Shown here: positions 35,716-47,127 of the stretch, piece after piece
Numbering within the stretch: the first letter of the stretch is position 1
How the letters are laid out: every line of letters starts with the position of its first letter
Source: Zhengitettix transpicula
Lineage: Eukaryota > Arthropoda > Insecta > Orthoptera > Tetrigidae
Reading direction: 5' to 3'
DNA length: 64,000 bases
Assembly (NCBI GenBank): GCA_037074705.1
Contig: CM073591.1
Coordinates: 2,286,087-2,350,086, forward strand
The notes under the pieces: model-generated
Databases searched by the model: none
Seen by the model: only the letters and a program-made list of their open reading frames with translations
Told to the model about the DNA's origin: nothing
Translations under genes and position numbers: made by a program

Positions 35716-36544
35716 TTTTTTTAGTTTAAAGTCTTGGATTATTGACGGATTAAGTGAAATTAATAAGGAATTTTACCGTGTGTTTCCGTTTAAAGGGGTA
35801 AATAAAAATTAGTGATATACCAGAGTGTAGAATTAAATCATATATTGCATTATATATTTGCTTTGTTCCAAAGGAAATTCATATACTGATCTAACAACTA
35901 ATGCTTTTTTGGCAACCCTGCGTAGATTTGTGGCAAGGCGTCGACGAATAATGCAAAGTCATTTGTAGACGCTAATAAGGTTTTAAGATTTATTATTTCA
36001 ATCAAAGCAATTTCTAGATTTCTACCTTTTAATTATATAAAATGGAATACAGTGGCATTTCGTCTCTCCACATTACGGTTGGATCGTGTGAAGATACCAT
36101 TTAGAGATAATTGTAGGCAATGCGGAATTGAGAAGAATTTTCTACAGTATTCAGTCTTTCTCGACGTAGAGAATGAACAGTCTTCTCGGGTTTCTAACCG
36201 AGTAAACAATTGTATGGTGGCAGTGAACGTCATCGAAACGTCGCGAATAGAATTGTTTACTCTGTTAGAAGCCAAAGAAAACTTTATCAATATTGTACAG
36301 AGTTGACACAGACCATTTGTCCCCAATTTGAAACGATCCTAGAGATATAATTTCACTTACACCAGGGCATCGTATAATAGGTGATGTATTGTTGACTATT
36401 CCATCTTCTAATGTTGGCAATATTTGGAAGCTATGCTGCAACACTGTAGGGCAAGATAAAGTAGAGGATATCATCTGTCAACTTTGCAGCAAAGATAAGA
36501 ATGGAAACAGAAACAATCAGGTCAATTAGTATTGATTAAAGAAT

Positions 36545-36625
36545 GAGAAAGATCCTTGTACCTTGGCTCAGGTGCTAAGAAGAGCCTAGAGCGACACAAC
36601 TGCACTTGTCAGTTGACAAAACTGA
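36545..36625 (-). mobile_element. Penelope-like element terminal fragment, minus strand
   Basis: CTCAGGTGCTAAGAAGAGCC, then TAGAGCGACACAACTGCAC, is the reverse complement of the 3' motif. It lies 5' of the GIY-YIG relic, giving the inverted terminal layout often seen in Penelope insertions. Confidence 0.55.
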
Positions 36626-36779
36626 TTTTTTTTTTTCATTTTAGTATGGATTGAATCTCACTATATTGAAAATTGAATAGAATGACAAAAATAAATACCT
36701 GGTACTGATGGATTAACAATAACGCTGGGGTTATACACTAATCCTGGATTAGTCACAAGAACAATCAATCAAATTTGTC

Positions 36780-37395
36780 TACCTGAGAAGAATACGTTCA
36801 TCTTTTTAAAGAATATAAAATATCCATCACTTACAGCTCTACTAACGAACTCTCTTTCCTACTTGATTATAAACCACAATGACCCACTTAACACTCCTAC
36901 ATACAGCAATCGTTGGGTAGTTCACAATATCTCTTGCTCTAATTCTAATTCCTGCTACGTAGCGCAAACAAATCGTTCCCTAAATACCCGTATCAAGGAA
37001 CGTAAGTTTAATATTAATCTTTCAAACGATAATCAATCCGTTGTGTCCAAACATATCACCAATTCTAAACATACATTTGATTAGACATTCACACTAGGTA
37101 CAATTCCAGAGATGCTTCACATTAAATGAAACAGACACTGTGAAACTCAACAATTGCTATGATCCCTAATTATTACGCTAAACCTTCTGTTTCCCAATTG
37201 TCGTTGCTCCCTTATTGTTACGCCAACCCTTCGGTTCTCCCATTGTTGTTGCGTTTTCGTCGCTCATGAGCTTTGTCAAATGACGAATGCAGTAGTGTCG
37301 CTCTAGGCTCTTCTTAGCACCTGACGAAAGGATCCCATAAACTTTCTGTGGTATTTATATTACCACTTATTTTGTCTTTATTTGGCTAATGCTAA
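36780..37395 (+). mobile_element. Penelope-like element relic with GIY-YIG endonuclease domain
   Basis: The frame at 36863-37084 reads VVHNISC, five residues, C-YVAQTNRSLNTRIKER. This matches the Penelope endonuclease pattern V..I.C..C...YIG.T.R.L..R..EH, including the Cys pair, the Tyr, and the Arg and Glu of the active region. The Gly of YIGQT is Ala here, and no reverse transcriptase remains upstream. The downstream part (GCTATGATCCC...ACGCCAACCCTTCGG...CTCTAGGCTCTTCTTAGCAC, then CTGACGAAAGGATCCC) is the 3' end that recurs alone elsewhere in the window, which ties all those fragments to this family. Confidence 0.7.
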
Positions 37396-37405
37396 CAATA
37401 TATAT

Positions 37406-38125
37406 TGTAATGTGACAAAATGTTGAATGCCTAGAACATTGTATAAAATATTAAATAAAAATGTCAAGGACTTGGAGCGTCTTGGAAAAGCCGAAATCTG
37501 GAGGGTTGTGAGTGACAGCGGCCGGCCTTTTGTTACGAGAAAGTTTACGACGGTCACTCACACACATCTCTTTGGCAGACCAGAGGAGTAGAACAGAAGC
37601 TGCTGAGTGGCAGACTAAAGCGGACGTAAAGTAAAATATAAAATGTAAAGCTAATTGCAGAGTTCCAGAGGAGCAAATTTATATATGTAAAAAGTGAAAA
37701 GACGTGACGGTTGGATGGAAAAGTTAAGTTGTTTGAATTAAAAAGCCGAGTATTGAGGAAGAAAAGTGTAAACGAAAGAATATTCGAGTGTTGTACAGAA
37801 AATAATGCGAGACAGGCTTGCAGAAAGGCGGACACCAGCACTTCAGATAATATTTTAGTGTATAAAAATCGTAAAAGAAATACGTTCATATTGTCACAAA
37901 AGGTTTGCCAATCTACCCACGAAAATTAACCCTGACGAAAAAGGTCGGTGGTACATGTTTTAAGTAGTTTTTAGAAATTTGTAAAATTTTTGATGTAACG
38001 TATATCTTTGTATATCTTATCTGTAATGTATATCTTTGGATATCGGTGAGGAGAAGAAGAGGTGATCTTTGGACGTTGTGAAATATGGAGGAATAGAAAG
38101 TGGTGTTGTGGTTTTTGCTATGAGT

Positions 38126-38219
<94 letters not shown>

Positions 38220-38409
38220 AGTGGTTTAGTAGGATAATAAATTAGTAGAATAATAAATTGATATCTAAAATCAATTATGGTAGTTTTCTTCAAAAGTGAT
38301 AGAACAGTAGGACTAGATACGGCAATGGAAGACACGTGGACCCTGAGAGGAGGAGAATCTTGCTCAACACAGGATAATTAAATCAAAGACTTAAAAATAA
38401 AACATTACA
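37406..38409 (+). mobile_element. LTR-like element with ATAT target duplication
   Basis: It starts TGTAATGTGACAAAATG, ends AAAACATTACA, and is flanked by ATAT on both sides. The 1004-bp inside has a (GA)n tract and no conserved protein. It abuts the Penelope-like relic. Confidence 0.5.
38129..38217. repeat. (GA)n microsatellite
   Basis: About 88 bp of uninterrupted AG dinucleotide inside the LTR-like element. Confidence 0.95.
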
Positions 38410-39970
38410 ATATATTTTTATTAAAATTGCTTTGATATTAATTAAAATAATTTATATTAGTCAAAAAATTAATTATTTATAATAAAGAAAAGCTAATTAA
38501 AAATAATTCATTATAATATATTGTTACAATTAAGTTATATATATTTATTTTTTATTTTTTAGTTAATAAGTTTTCTTGCTAGGAAAAAGTATACCAGCAG
38601 TCAGGGATTGGCAGCATTGTGCAGTTGCCATGGCAACGCTTGCCTTTTTCAAAAATATTATTTCTCCGAATTAGGAGCATTGATTGCAAGCAAATTGCTG
38701 GGTAACAACCGTGAATTAATCATTTTTTAATTGGTAGACTAAAATACAAATTGTCGTTAAATAATACAATGAAAAAAGATTTGATACATTTATCCACCAA
38801 TTTGAATCACAATACGGTGTGCCCGTTTTTAACCCGGCCGCAGGAAGGGAACAAAATAAGATAGAAATGTGAAATCTGCACCAAGTTTCCGTAGTTTGAT
38901 GGGCGCACGCAGGTGATGACGCAGTACCACGTGCGTGTAAAGTTACACCTACGCAAGACTACACAGTGAGTAAAGTGTTGAAGAAACGATTCGCCTTTGC
39001 TAATCTCGATTTGAAATTTCTTGACAATGGTGAGGTAACATCATTATTTAGATTATTCTGGTATTACATTGGCTTGCAGTAGAGAAGTGAGAAAGAAAAA
39101 GTGAAAAAGGCAAATGAAAATAAAAAAGAAAACCAAACAAACAAGAAAAACAGAAAGAAACAGGCACGTAAAAGAATCAACGTGAAAGATCGTGTAGAAG
39201 ATCAGAAAAAGATGTAGAAACTCCGACGTTTCCATTCTGACTCTCTGTACTGGGCCAGGTCGTAATGAGTGTTCGGTCTCTCATGATGGGCGTCTGAGTG
39301 TTGTTCTCTCCCTGATGACGAACAGAGTTATTTCTGTACTATTCGAAACGTTGTGGAGTTTCTTTATATTTCTCTGAACTTCCTGACGATTTTTCACGTC
39401 ATATCTGTAACCTAAGCTGCTTCCTGCACACTGCCTCTCTTTTTCTACTTTTTCTTGCCTTCTTCGCTTCGACTCTATATCTACATCTTTTTTCTGATCT
39501 TCTAGACGATATTTCTCGCATCTCTTTGACGTGCCTCTTTCATATTGATTTTCTTTTTAACTTTTCTTTGCCTGTTTCACTTTTTCTTTCTCACTTATCT
39601 ACTCCAAGAGAATGAAATACCCGAATAATCTAAATAATGATGTCGCGTTTGCTCCCTTCACATGTTGTAATTGTATGCAGTGCCACACTTTCCAGAAGGT
39701 GACATCTTTCAACATGACGGCGCTGTCATTGTTCGTGCCTTTGTGGATCCAACATTTCACCCATGCAGGGGTATTTTTTAAAAGTTTGCATGCACAGGTA
39801 AGTCGTTTATTGAATGTTCAATTGCATTTTGTTAATGTATTGGTGATAAATCCCCACGTGTCATATACGACACATCGTTTTTCGAGATTTGTGATAGAAA
39901 AAATACACTTTTTTACCTTTATTTAGGGTCTTATTATTTCAGTGAACTAAAAGAGTTCGAAATAAAATTA
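38410..39970. other. Intergenic DNA, no gene seen
   Basis: AT-rich on the left, with oligopurine runs in the middle. A hammerhead-like core CTGATGA (39312-39318) ... GAAAC (39345-39349) is the only motif noted. The inner ACAGA/TCTGT could pair as part of stem II. Confidence 0.4.
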
Positions 39971-39974
39971 TACT

Positions 39975-40136
39975 TTATTGGTTCTGAGGAGGACAATCAG
40001 GACTACGGTAGAAGACCGTAACTCTAGCACGCAGACCTTCGTTATACCTAGAGTAAAGTTCCTCAGTGCCGACGAACTGGATGGGATTCATGGTGCAGAG
40101 AAAAAAATCGTTGATGAGACATCCGGCCTTTGAAAT
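39975..40136 (-). CDS. Possible terminal coding exon, unknown product
   Basis: On the minus strand, after a TTTAATGAACTTAG acceptor-like site, 53 codons run open to TAA. The stop overlaps AATAAA (39979-39974). The peptide has the segment CTMNPIQFVGTEELYSRYNE and ends FYRSPDCPPQNQ, with three cysteines. Protein-like composition and the overlapping poly(A) signal argue for a real last exon. It lies downstream of the minus-strand Kazal copy at 42912 but does not fit that gene's expected phase 1 join and cysteine spacing. No other exons were found, so this is tentative. Confidence 0.25.
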   Translation of the reverse strand: MSKAGCLINDFFLCTMNPIQFVGTEELYSRYNEGLRARVTVFYRSPDCPPQNQ

Positions 40137-40689
40137 CTAAGTTCATTAAATAAAATAATAATTGGGATGTAATGAAGTGAAGGAATAACTAAAGGACGAG
40201 CCCCACTTAAAACAGTTTATTGATACGAGCTGTACAACCCCCGACTATAACTGCCTCCTCAGGTTTCAGCCGTTGTGATGTAACGGGCATCGTCCAAATT
40301 GTAACAAATGGTAAACTGAAAAATAAAACAGAAAAAAAGAATTAAATAAAGCCACTCTACCTTCGTCAGCAAATCAATTTTTTCTGCATTAAGGATCAGG
40401 GTTCCTCAATTGGTCCTCAATGGAGAGGGACACTGATAGGAGGACAGGAGTTACGAGATGGGACAAAGGAGTCGCTGAATACCCTGGAGGATCTTGATCG
40501 CCAGCTACGAATTAATCATCTTTACTTGGGCGAGTCCCAGATTCAATTACCGCCCGTCGCCATTGACGACCTTCGGATGCTGTAAATTGATAGCTCAGTC
40601 AAATTAGACACATAAAGGCCAATCAAGAGAAAAAATCCCGGAGTTTTGAAAATTGGCAAGGTGATACTTGGTTCGTTAGTTTAATGAAA

Positions 40690-41100
40690 ATAAAGAGTCC
40701 TGGGGGTGGTGGGGAGAAAGTTAGGGGATGGGAGGCCTTTAAAGGTGACATATTTTAGTTTTTTGTACGTAGCTCCGAAACTATCACTCGAAAAATTTCT
40801 TTGTATAGAAGTTGAAACCGATAAAATTTCCTTCACAAGTATCCTGTGACATTTTTGACGCCAGACCAACGGTTTCGGAGTTATAGGGTCGAGTAACTAT
40901 TAAAAATTTTTAAAAATCGTACATTTTTTGTAAAGTGACACATCTCGTCGTCAATCTCTTCCATGAAGGCAGTTACCTGGGGTCACGATCTTCGTCTTTT
41001 TAATATATGGAGGGCGAGATCGAAGTGACATCTAGTGGCGCCGTATTTTGAGCGGCCGTTGCATGAGCGTACAAACTCGTCGCCCCGGCCCCTTCCTCAA
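40690..41100. other. Repeat-like DNA, unassigned
   Basis: It contains CGGTTTCGGAGTTATAGG and GACATCTAGTGGCGCC, phrases that look transposon-derived. No second copy occurs in this window and no open frame was supported. Confidence 0.25.
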
Positions 41101-42072
41101 TCCTGACCGTTGAGCGAGCAGGTATAAAGTTTCCGAAATTCAACTTTATTGCTTAAAGAATACGTCTTGGTTTTAACATTAAGTGAATGCGTTACAATGT
41201 ATAACATTTCTGTAACTTATCTGAATTTATAATTCCTGTCTCCGTCTATAACGTGGAAACTGTTCCAATTCGTTTAATAAATATGCTTATAAATGATCAA
41301 TTAAGATACAAATCTTTAAGCAGTTATATTTCTATCTGACGACCTTAAATAAATGAAAACGTCAACCTATTTAATATTAAATTTAATCATTATAATACAA
41401 AAACAACATTCTCAAAGTTTCATCCCTAATTTATTGGGACCTCTTCAAGTGTTGCAAAGTCAATTAAATGATCTAATTTAAAAATTCGTGTTTCTAAAAA
41501 TTCCAACAAATCAATATTTTACGAACACGAATATTTATAATACAATTAATTAAAAATTTATAGAACATTACTCAGAATTAATTACGTGAAATGTAAATTT
41601 CTTAGATGCGATTTGCCCGCACGTTGCAGGCGAACATTCTGATATGTTTACAGCTGTTGAGAGCATTGTTAAGTTTAAAGTAACAAAGGAAATAATTTTT
41701 GTAAAATACATTAATTGGACTAAAAAAATAGGGAACCACATATTCTACTTAAATTATTAATATCATTTGTTTACGTTAATAGCCGAAACATTGGAAAGAA
41801 AATGCAAGATTTCGGTCATTAATCTGGAATAATGTTGTCATTCTTCATCGAAAAGTTTTACATCGTGCTAATCGAAATTGAGGACTCGTGGAAAGAAACC
41901 CTGACCACTTTACTGCGTTAATAAAATTCTAAACTTGTGTTACACAGAAAAGTGAAGCATTCACGGTTGTCAATATTAATTCAAAAACGGAAGAAATTCT
42001 TTCAAACGAAGCTCAATTTTGAAGGCCATGAAAATGAATCAAACGGATGGGTCAAAGGAAAAATAATCTCGA

Positions 42073-42140
42073 CCTGAACCGGGAAATCGAACTCGGGACA
42101 TAAACTTGCTCTCGCGTCTGAGCTATCCGCGTCAACTCCC
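42073..42140 (-). repeat. tRNA-derived SINE head with A and B boxes
   Basis: On the minus strand GGATAGCTCAGACGCGAGAG supplies an A-box and GAGTTCGATTTCC, about 20 nt further on, a B-box. No proper anticodon arm or acceptor pairing can be drawn, so this is a SINE promoter or tRNA relic, not a tRNA gene. Confidence 0.45.
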
Positions 42141-42629
42141 AGTCAGCTATTATATACGTAATTAGGTGCGTCTGAGCTCAGGTCTGGTGAAAGTTTGTAC
42201 CAAGTGAAGGGTTGGCCGAGATTTTTCCATACTTGATCCTTTGTCACTATTTGAAATATTAAAAAATAAACTCTATTATGCTTTGTTGCTTCTGTTTGAA
42301 AGTTCTTTATTTAAAAAATATTAAAACTGTGAATAATCCTTGACTGCTGCGTTGGAAAACTTCTGCCTTTTGCGTGGCTATTTCGGTCTCTGTAACCTCC
42401 AAAATGGCTTCAATTGCGTCTACCACGAAGATTGGTTACAGAAATATTTGCCTGAAGCGGTTACCCGCGTCACGAGGGGCAGACTCACTGAGGGAGCCCT
42501 TGCTTCGTCATGTGGATGGACACAGTGACCAAGAAGTTCCTTACGGACTGGTACGCCGCTGGTTACAGGCATTTAAAGTGATTTGAGAGCATATTATACC
42601 AGCGTCGTTCCTTTCCTTTTGGCCCTTAC

Positions 42630-42912
42630 CGTTGCCATGTTTGCAGTTATATGCCTTCATGGCGCAATGATTTGGGAATGTCTTCAATCCACCTCCGTCG
42701 CTCCTGGCGCACACCGGATTCCTATTGGAGACGCACCCAGATTCACAGTTCGATCGCCTTCTATAAAATCTCACGCAGTGAACGAGATTAGCAAGCACCA
42801 AGGTGACGGCTGCAACACAAGGACAGCAATGGAGCCTTCCGCGAGGAAGGAACCCGCCAACGATTCTGTCACTCGAGGGCCAGTACTCACCTAGGACAAT
42901 CAGCAGCTTCAT
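42630..42912 (-). CDS. Kazal-type inhibitor, exons 1 and 2 only (third exon not found)
   Basis: Minus-strand exon 1 is 42912-42891 (MKLLIVL, donor GTGAGTA). Exon 2 is 42809-42630, after GTGTTGCAG and ending at GTAAGG. They encode a signal peptide and the pattern C-x3-C-x7-C-x14-C-x6-C, with the loop CVSNRNPVC (predicted P1 Ser) and PVCARSDGG...KTF. All 67 codons are open and splice sites are canonical. By family rule an exon 3 with D-Y/F and cysteine 6 should lie within about 2 kb to the left. I found none with the right phase and spacing between 40.0 and 42.6 kb. Either it is diverged or further away, or the gene is broken. Confidence 0.75.
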
Positions 42913-42963
42913 GTGGGTTTCTTGGAAGTTTCGTCAGTGGCTCTGTAGCCGGTGACACCTTCC

Positions 42964-43053
42964 TATAAATCAAACAATTGCTGACAAACCCGACATTTTA
43001 AAATCGTCCAAGGCGCTATTAAATGGCTCTCTGATAAGACCTAAAGTTTCGCC
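42964..43053 (-). promoter_or_regulatory. Promoter of the 42912 Kazal gene: GATA-type block
   Basis: The minus strand reads GGCGAAACTTTAGGT, then CTTATCAGAGAG, the family block. Here the core is a perfect WGATAR site (TGATAAG on the plus strand, 43032-43038). A weak TTTATA lies at 42964-42969. Confidence 0.5.
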
Positions 43054-43374
43054 GATCGTATCAGCCAGTAAAATCAAATGTCAACCGTGATAACGGCAGT
43101 TGATTGCGTAATTAGGAACTTAATCGGCAAACCACGCTGAGTTCCGTAAAATAGTCCCCCCCCCCCCCGCCCAGGGAGTACTTTCTATAAGAAAAGAAAG
43201 CATATTGTGACGTGTGGCACCGTGCCGCCTGTGCAAATATCATTGTAGACGAGACTCGGGGAAATTCGCTCAGGTCAAGTTGGCAGCTACCCTCGCTACG
43301 GCAGTCAGTAGGCAAAACATATAATTGGGCAACAGAGACCGGTCGAGGTGGTACCAGGAGCTGTCGAGATCGTC

Positions 43375-43449
43375 ATGTTTAGTTCTGTGGTTGAGTTTAA
43401 CTTTGGCTCTTCAAGACAGGAGCTAATGTATTGTCCATTTGTTCTGAAG
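43375..43449 (+). CDS. Possible first coding exon, unknown product
   Basis: ATG opens a 25-codon frame (MFSSVVEFNFGSSRQELMYC, then PFVLK) that ends exactly at AAG|GTAAGT, a perfect donor. Nothing else supports it: no TATA box, no second exon and no recognised family. Confidence 0.2.
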
Positions 43450-45240
43450 GTAAGTAAATTATGCATTCAACATCAGCACTTTGCTTCGGAAAATAGAATC
43501 AACAATTAAAACACTGCAGAATTTGTATAGTTTTATTTACAAATAAATCAGTACCGTTGTTTATAATAAACTTATTCATCATCTTAAAAGAAAAACACAT
43601 AATGTTACATGATTTTTCAATAGTCTAACGACCGCGGCTGTTACAAGTATTTAAGCAGCGTTGCTGTTGCAAATGGACTTCGTGTACAGGTAGCTGAAAA
43701 CAGAAGTACAAAATGCGGTTGTTTGGCAACGCTGCTTGTCCCTGGTGTGGATACGATTTGTGGAATCAATGTCACGCCTTCTAGCTCGAACTGTACCTCG
43801 AGATCCCCAAAAGATGGCGAGGTACGATGCTGATACTTCGTATGATTCTACCTGCCTTACGCAGGAATTTTCCAGTAACTAAGAGCCAAATTTTTCTGGT
43901 TCGTTTACAATTCGTACTGGTACAATGTCGTATATCTTGTTTCCGGCAATAGTAATAGTAGTGATTTGCCTGGAAAGGTGGATATGACTGGAATACGAAA
44001 GGATAATTTCCTATTTTTACTGAAACAAATATTAGGATAGGACGCGGAGTCTGGAATTCACCAGTTGCCAACAACGACTGAAATTTTAATCTAATTATAA
44101 ATGGAATCGTATCGTTGATTGAAATATCTAACCGTCAATCTCTTTGGTCTCACAAATAAATGCGCTCAGGTTTTCACATCAATTTTTCCCCAATATTTTG
44201 AGGCAGTCAGGATCCTCAAGTCCTCCAAGGACTGCCCTGGAACCATTATTGTGAGTGCGTTCTGTTTTTAATTGCAAGATAAATCGTTTGCAGAAGCTCA
44301 TGATAAATACAATCATTCATTCTCAGGGGATTTTTTTATTATTTTCCTGTGCACATTTTTAAGTTTCGGTGTTGGGAAAATTTTGGGTGGTTTTGGATCT
44401 ACTCTTTGGTCCACGTGCTTTTATTTTTCTGCTATTCGTCTTAGTAACCCGTGCAATCATCCTGATGCATAAAGCGATCAATTCAGCCCTTCGATGTCGA
44501 TTTTATTGTCAGTACGTGGACAACTGAGTTGTTGAACCTGATTTCGTTCCAGGATGAGAGTCACGGTTGGCTTATTGGAAGATGTCGGCAACAATACGAG
44601 TAGAAGTTGATAGAGGAATATTGTTTGACTATGACGTCTCTGCGGCCTTGACTGGTAGGTTTTCTCTCGTACAGAAACCTGGACTTAACTCATCCAACTT
44701 TTGTGACTGTAAAACACTTAGTTTCGTCACCGAGACAGAATTTCTCTCGGTGGGTTTACTCTCATACCTTGACTACGCCCAACCTCTCATCTCATCCAAC
44801 GTTAAATGGCCTACTGTAATACCTTGATTTACGTCAGCAACCTTCTGCGTTGCAAATGGCAGGGAGATGGTTCCAATGGAAATTTAATGTTTTTCTAGAA
44901 TTCTCATCGTTACAAAAGTTCTTTTAGATGTTGTCCTTCCACACATTCTCACCTTGACAAATTTTTGCGTAGTTAGTAATTCGCTTTCTTAGTATCATGA
45001 ATTAAGCAGCACCGACATGATTAAACTTAAAGCACTACGTTTATGTTGCAAGCCTGAAAAAAAGAAGCCAAATTATGAAATACGGAAGGAAAAGAAGGAA
45101 GGAAAAATAAAAAAGTAGGTAACATGCAATGGCAAATTTTATTCCAAACATTTTATTGATCTTAGTTTCCCAATTTTTATATGTTTGAGAGGAGACACAG
45201 AGGTGTTGGTTTGATTGTCTCAATCGTCAGACATCATCCA
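43450..45240. other. Gene-poor stretch
   Basis: It has only short frames without domain matches. Exon 3 of the 47084 Kazal gene begins at 45250. Confidence 0.4.
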
Positions 45241-45249
45241 TGATCTTAT

Positions 45250-47084
45250 TCACTGATAAACGGGAGGCACTGGGCACTCTTCATCTTTTACCTTCAAGAA
45301 ATCTGCACATAAAAAATACATCAAGTAAATAAAGGTTAAAAATATATAATACAGTAAGGAATAAATTTTCTGGAACGTTATTTTCGTTGCATGAATGAGG
45401 TTCGCAACCCTTAAAACGGTGACAGTCGGTGATCAAGTAACATCTAATGGCGTTGGTCGAGGGTCACGATTTATATTACCATGGGTGTGGTTTGTGGCGC
45501 TCCAGCGGCGGTCGTTCACGAGGAACCGAAGTGCATGTCCAAGAGCAGCAGATTCTGTTTCTTCTAAGGCCATTTTTTTTCGGTGGAGGGGAGGGGGGAG
45601 CAATCAAAATAATCCTCGTATCTCGCGGTTTCTCAGCTCTTACAACTGTTGTCCTGAGGTTCGTTGTATTTGTGTTGTAGAAGAAAATACGGTATTTAAA
45701 AGATAGCAACATTTTGGAGCAGTGTAGTGTACCCTGATATTTTTAAGGATAATGACGAGAACGGTTTTTGCTCAAATTTAAAAAAATTAAGGACCGATGA
45801 ATTTCCTTTAGGGTGACAACAGTCTTAACCTCATACATATTGGATAACTTAGTATTAATTTTATTCGGTCTGTGTAAAGTAAGCAGGGGATTTGGATCGA
45901 GTATGACGTAACAGCAAGTAGGGCAGTGCTGCCTACCTCAATCGCAATCGCTGATTATGTCTTTCTCAGCGAACTCTTCATCCCGTGGCTTTCAAATATC
46001 GGTTACAGTCCTGAGGTTCGTGATGTGAATTCAGACAGGCAGATTCTTTCATGTTCTCAGTCTTCTGATATTGATGTGAAGGACTGTGAACAATAATAAA
46101 CGTTCTTCTGTCCCACTGTCGTTGCGTTTTCTTCACTTTTGAGTTTTGCCAACGAACGAGTGCAGTTGTGTCGCTCTAGGCTCTTCTTAACACCAAAGAA
46201 AGGGACAAGAATTCCAGAAACGTTGTGTGGTTTTATTAATAATGAATTTTCATTTGTTACCATACTTAAGTTCAAGTCTGTCTCGCTGGGGCAGTCAGCA
46301 CTCGTCGCTGTCCTCAAGGTAGGGCTTGGTATCGTCCATCCTTGGCTTGCTGGAGCTGAATTCTGCAGTCAGAATACTTGAAGAGGGCGTAAGATTAAAG
46401 CAGTTACGGCTAAAGTTTCATTCTCCTTTTTTTTCTTCTTGTATTAAGCGCAGTGTCTACTGGCGGACATTACTCCACAGTGCATTTCCTCAAAACGACC
46501 ATCACTCGCGCTGAAGTTGTTACTATCCAGAGTTTACCCAACCTCCATCAAGAAAGTACCCCGATTGCACAACGTTACATGAAGCATTATATGCTTCATA
46601 TATGGTACAATGTATTGACTAACATATTTAAGATGTATTTTACTCTACAGTCACTTACATTTTTTCTCTGTGCCTGTGTCACTTTCATCTCACCAGTTCC
46701 TCACAGTTGGAGTACTCAAAAGTAATTTCAATGTAAAATGGGGGTAATACTAAACGGTCTAACACGGAGAGAGAATCTTGAAGCCCCAGAAGTACGCTTC
46801 TTCCTTACCTTCAGTGTTGTAGCAGTTGTGGAGTTCCATGGAGCAGAAATTGTAGAAAGTCTTGACGTAGCCGTGACTGTTCTTGCCACACACAGGCTTA
46901 ATAATCCTGGGACAACCGTAGGAACAGTCTGGGAATTTTACAGCAGCGACAACGCTGCAGAGCGCCAGACCAAGCAGGACCAAGGTTACGGCTGCAACAT
47001 CGACAACATCGTGAGCAATGCAGCCTCGCGAGATGGCCGCCGCGGAGGAGATTTTCTCTCACCCAGGATGCTGTGCGACTTCAT
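45250..47084 (-). CDS. Kazal-type serine protease inhibitor with Arg P1, diverged copy
   Basis: Minus-strand exons are 47084-47063 (MKSHSIL), 46991-46809 and 45302-45250, phase 1, giving 85 residues. The signal peptide runs to about residue 24. The domain is C-x3-C-x7-C-x14-C-x6-C-x13-C. Its loop CPRIIKPVCG is the textbook Kazal loop, with Arg at P1, predicting trypsin- or thrombin-like targets. Exon 3 follows TATGTGCAG and encodes DFLKVKDEEC, then PVPPVYQ and TGA. Signal peptide and exon 3 differ clearly from the plus-strand cluster, so this may represent the older, conserved member. A Penelope-like 3' end (46085-46245) lies in its 1.5-kb intron 2. Confidence 0.87.
46085..46245 (+). mobile_element. 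Penelope-like element 3' end fragment
   Basis: GAGTGCAGTTGTGTCGCTC, TAGGCTCTTCTTAACACC and CCAGAAACGTTGTGTGG, within intron 2 of the Arg-P1 Kazal gene and antisense to it. Confidence 0.6.
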
Positions 47085-47127
47085 GGCGACGGCGACGACT
47101 GTTGCCGTCGAAGACGTCGTCTCCTAC

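Noticed and set aside
37913..38335. 140-codon frame with a long Ser-Leu run
   Set aside because: Produced by translating the (GA)n microsatellite.
42062..42070. Candidate third exon for the 42912 inhibitor (minus strand, after TCGAG, reading Asp-Tyr-Phe-Ser) in which the cysteine 6 codon would be TGA
   Set aside because: The acceptor has no pyrimidine tract and lies inside the tRNA-derived SINE. The spacing match is probably coincidence.
42583..42894. 103-codon plus-strand frame
   Set aside because: Antisense shadow of the 42912 Kazal gene.
44583..44655. Short ATG frame ending at a GTAGGT donor
   Set aside because: Only 24 codons, no promoter, no partner exon and no family match.
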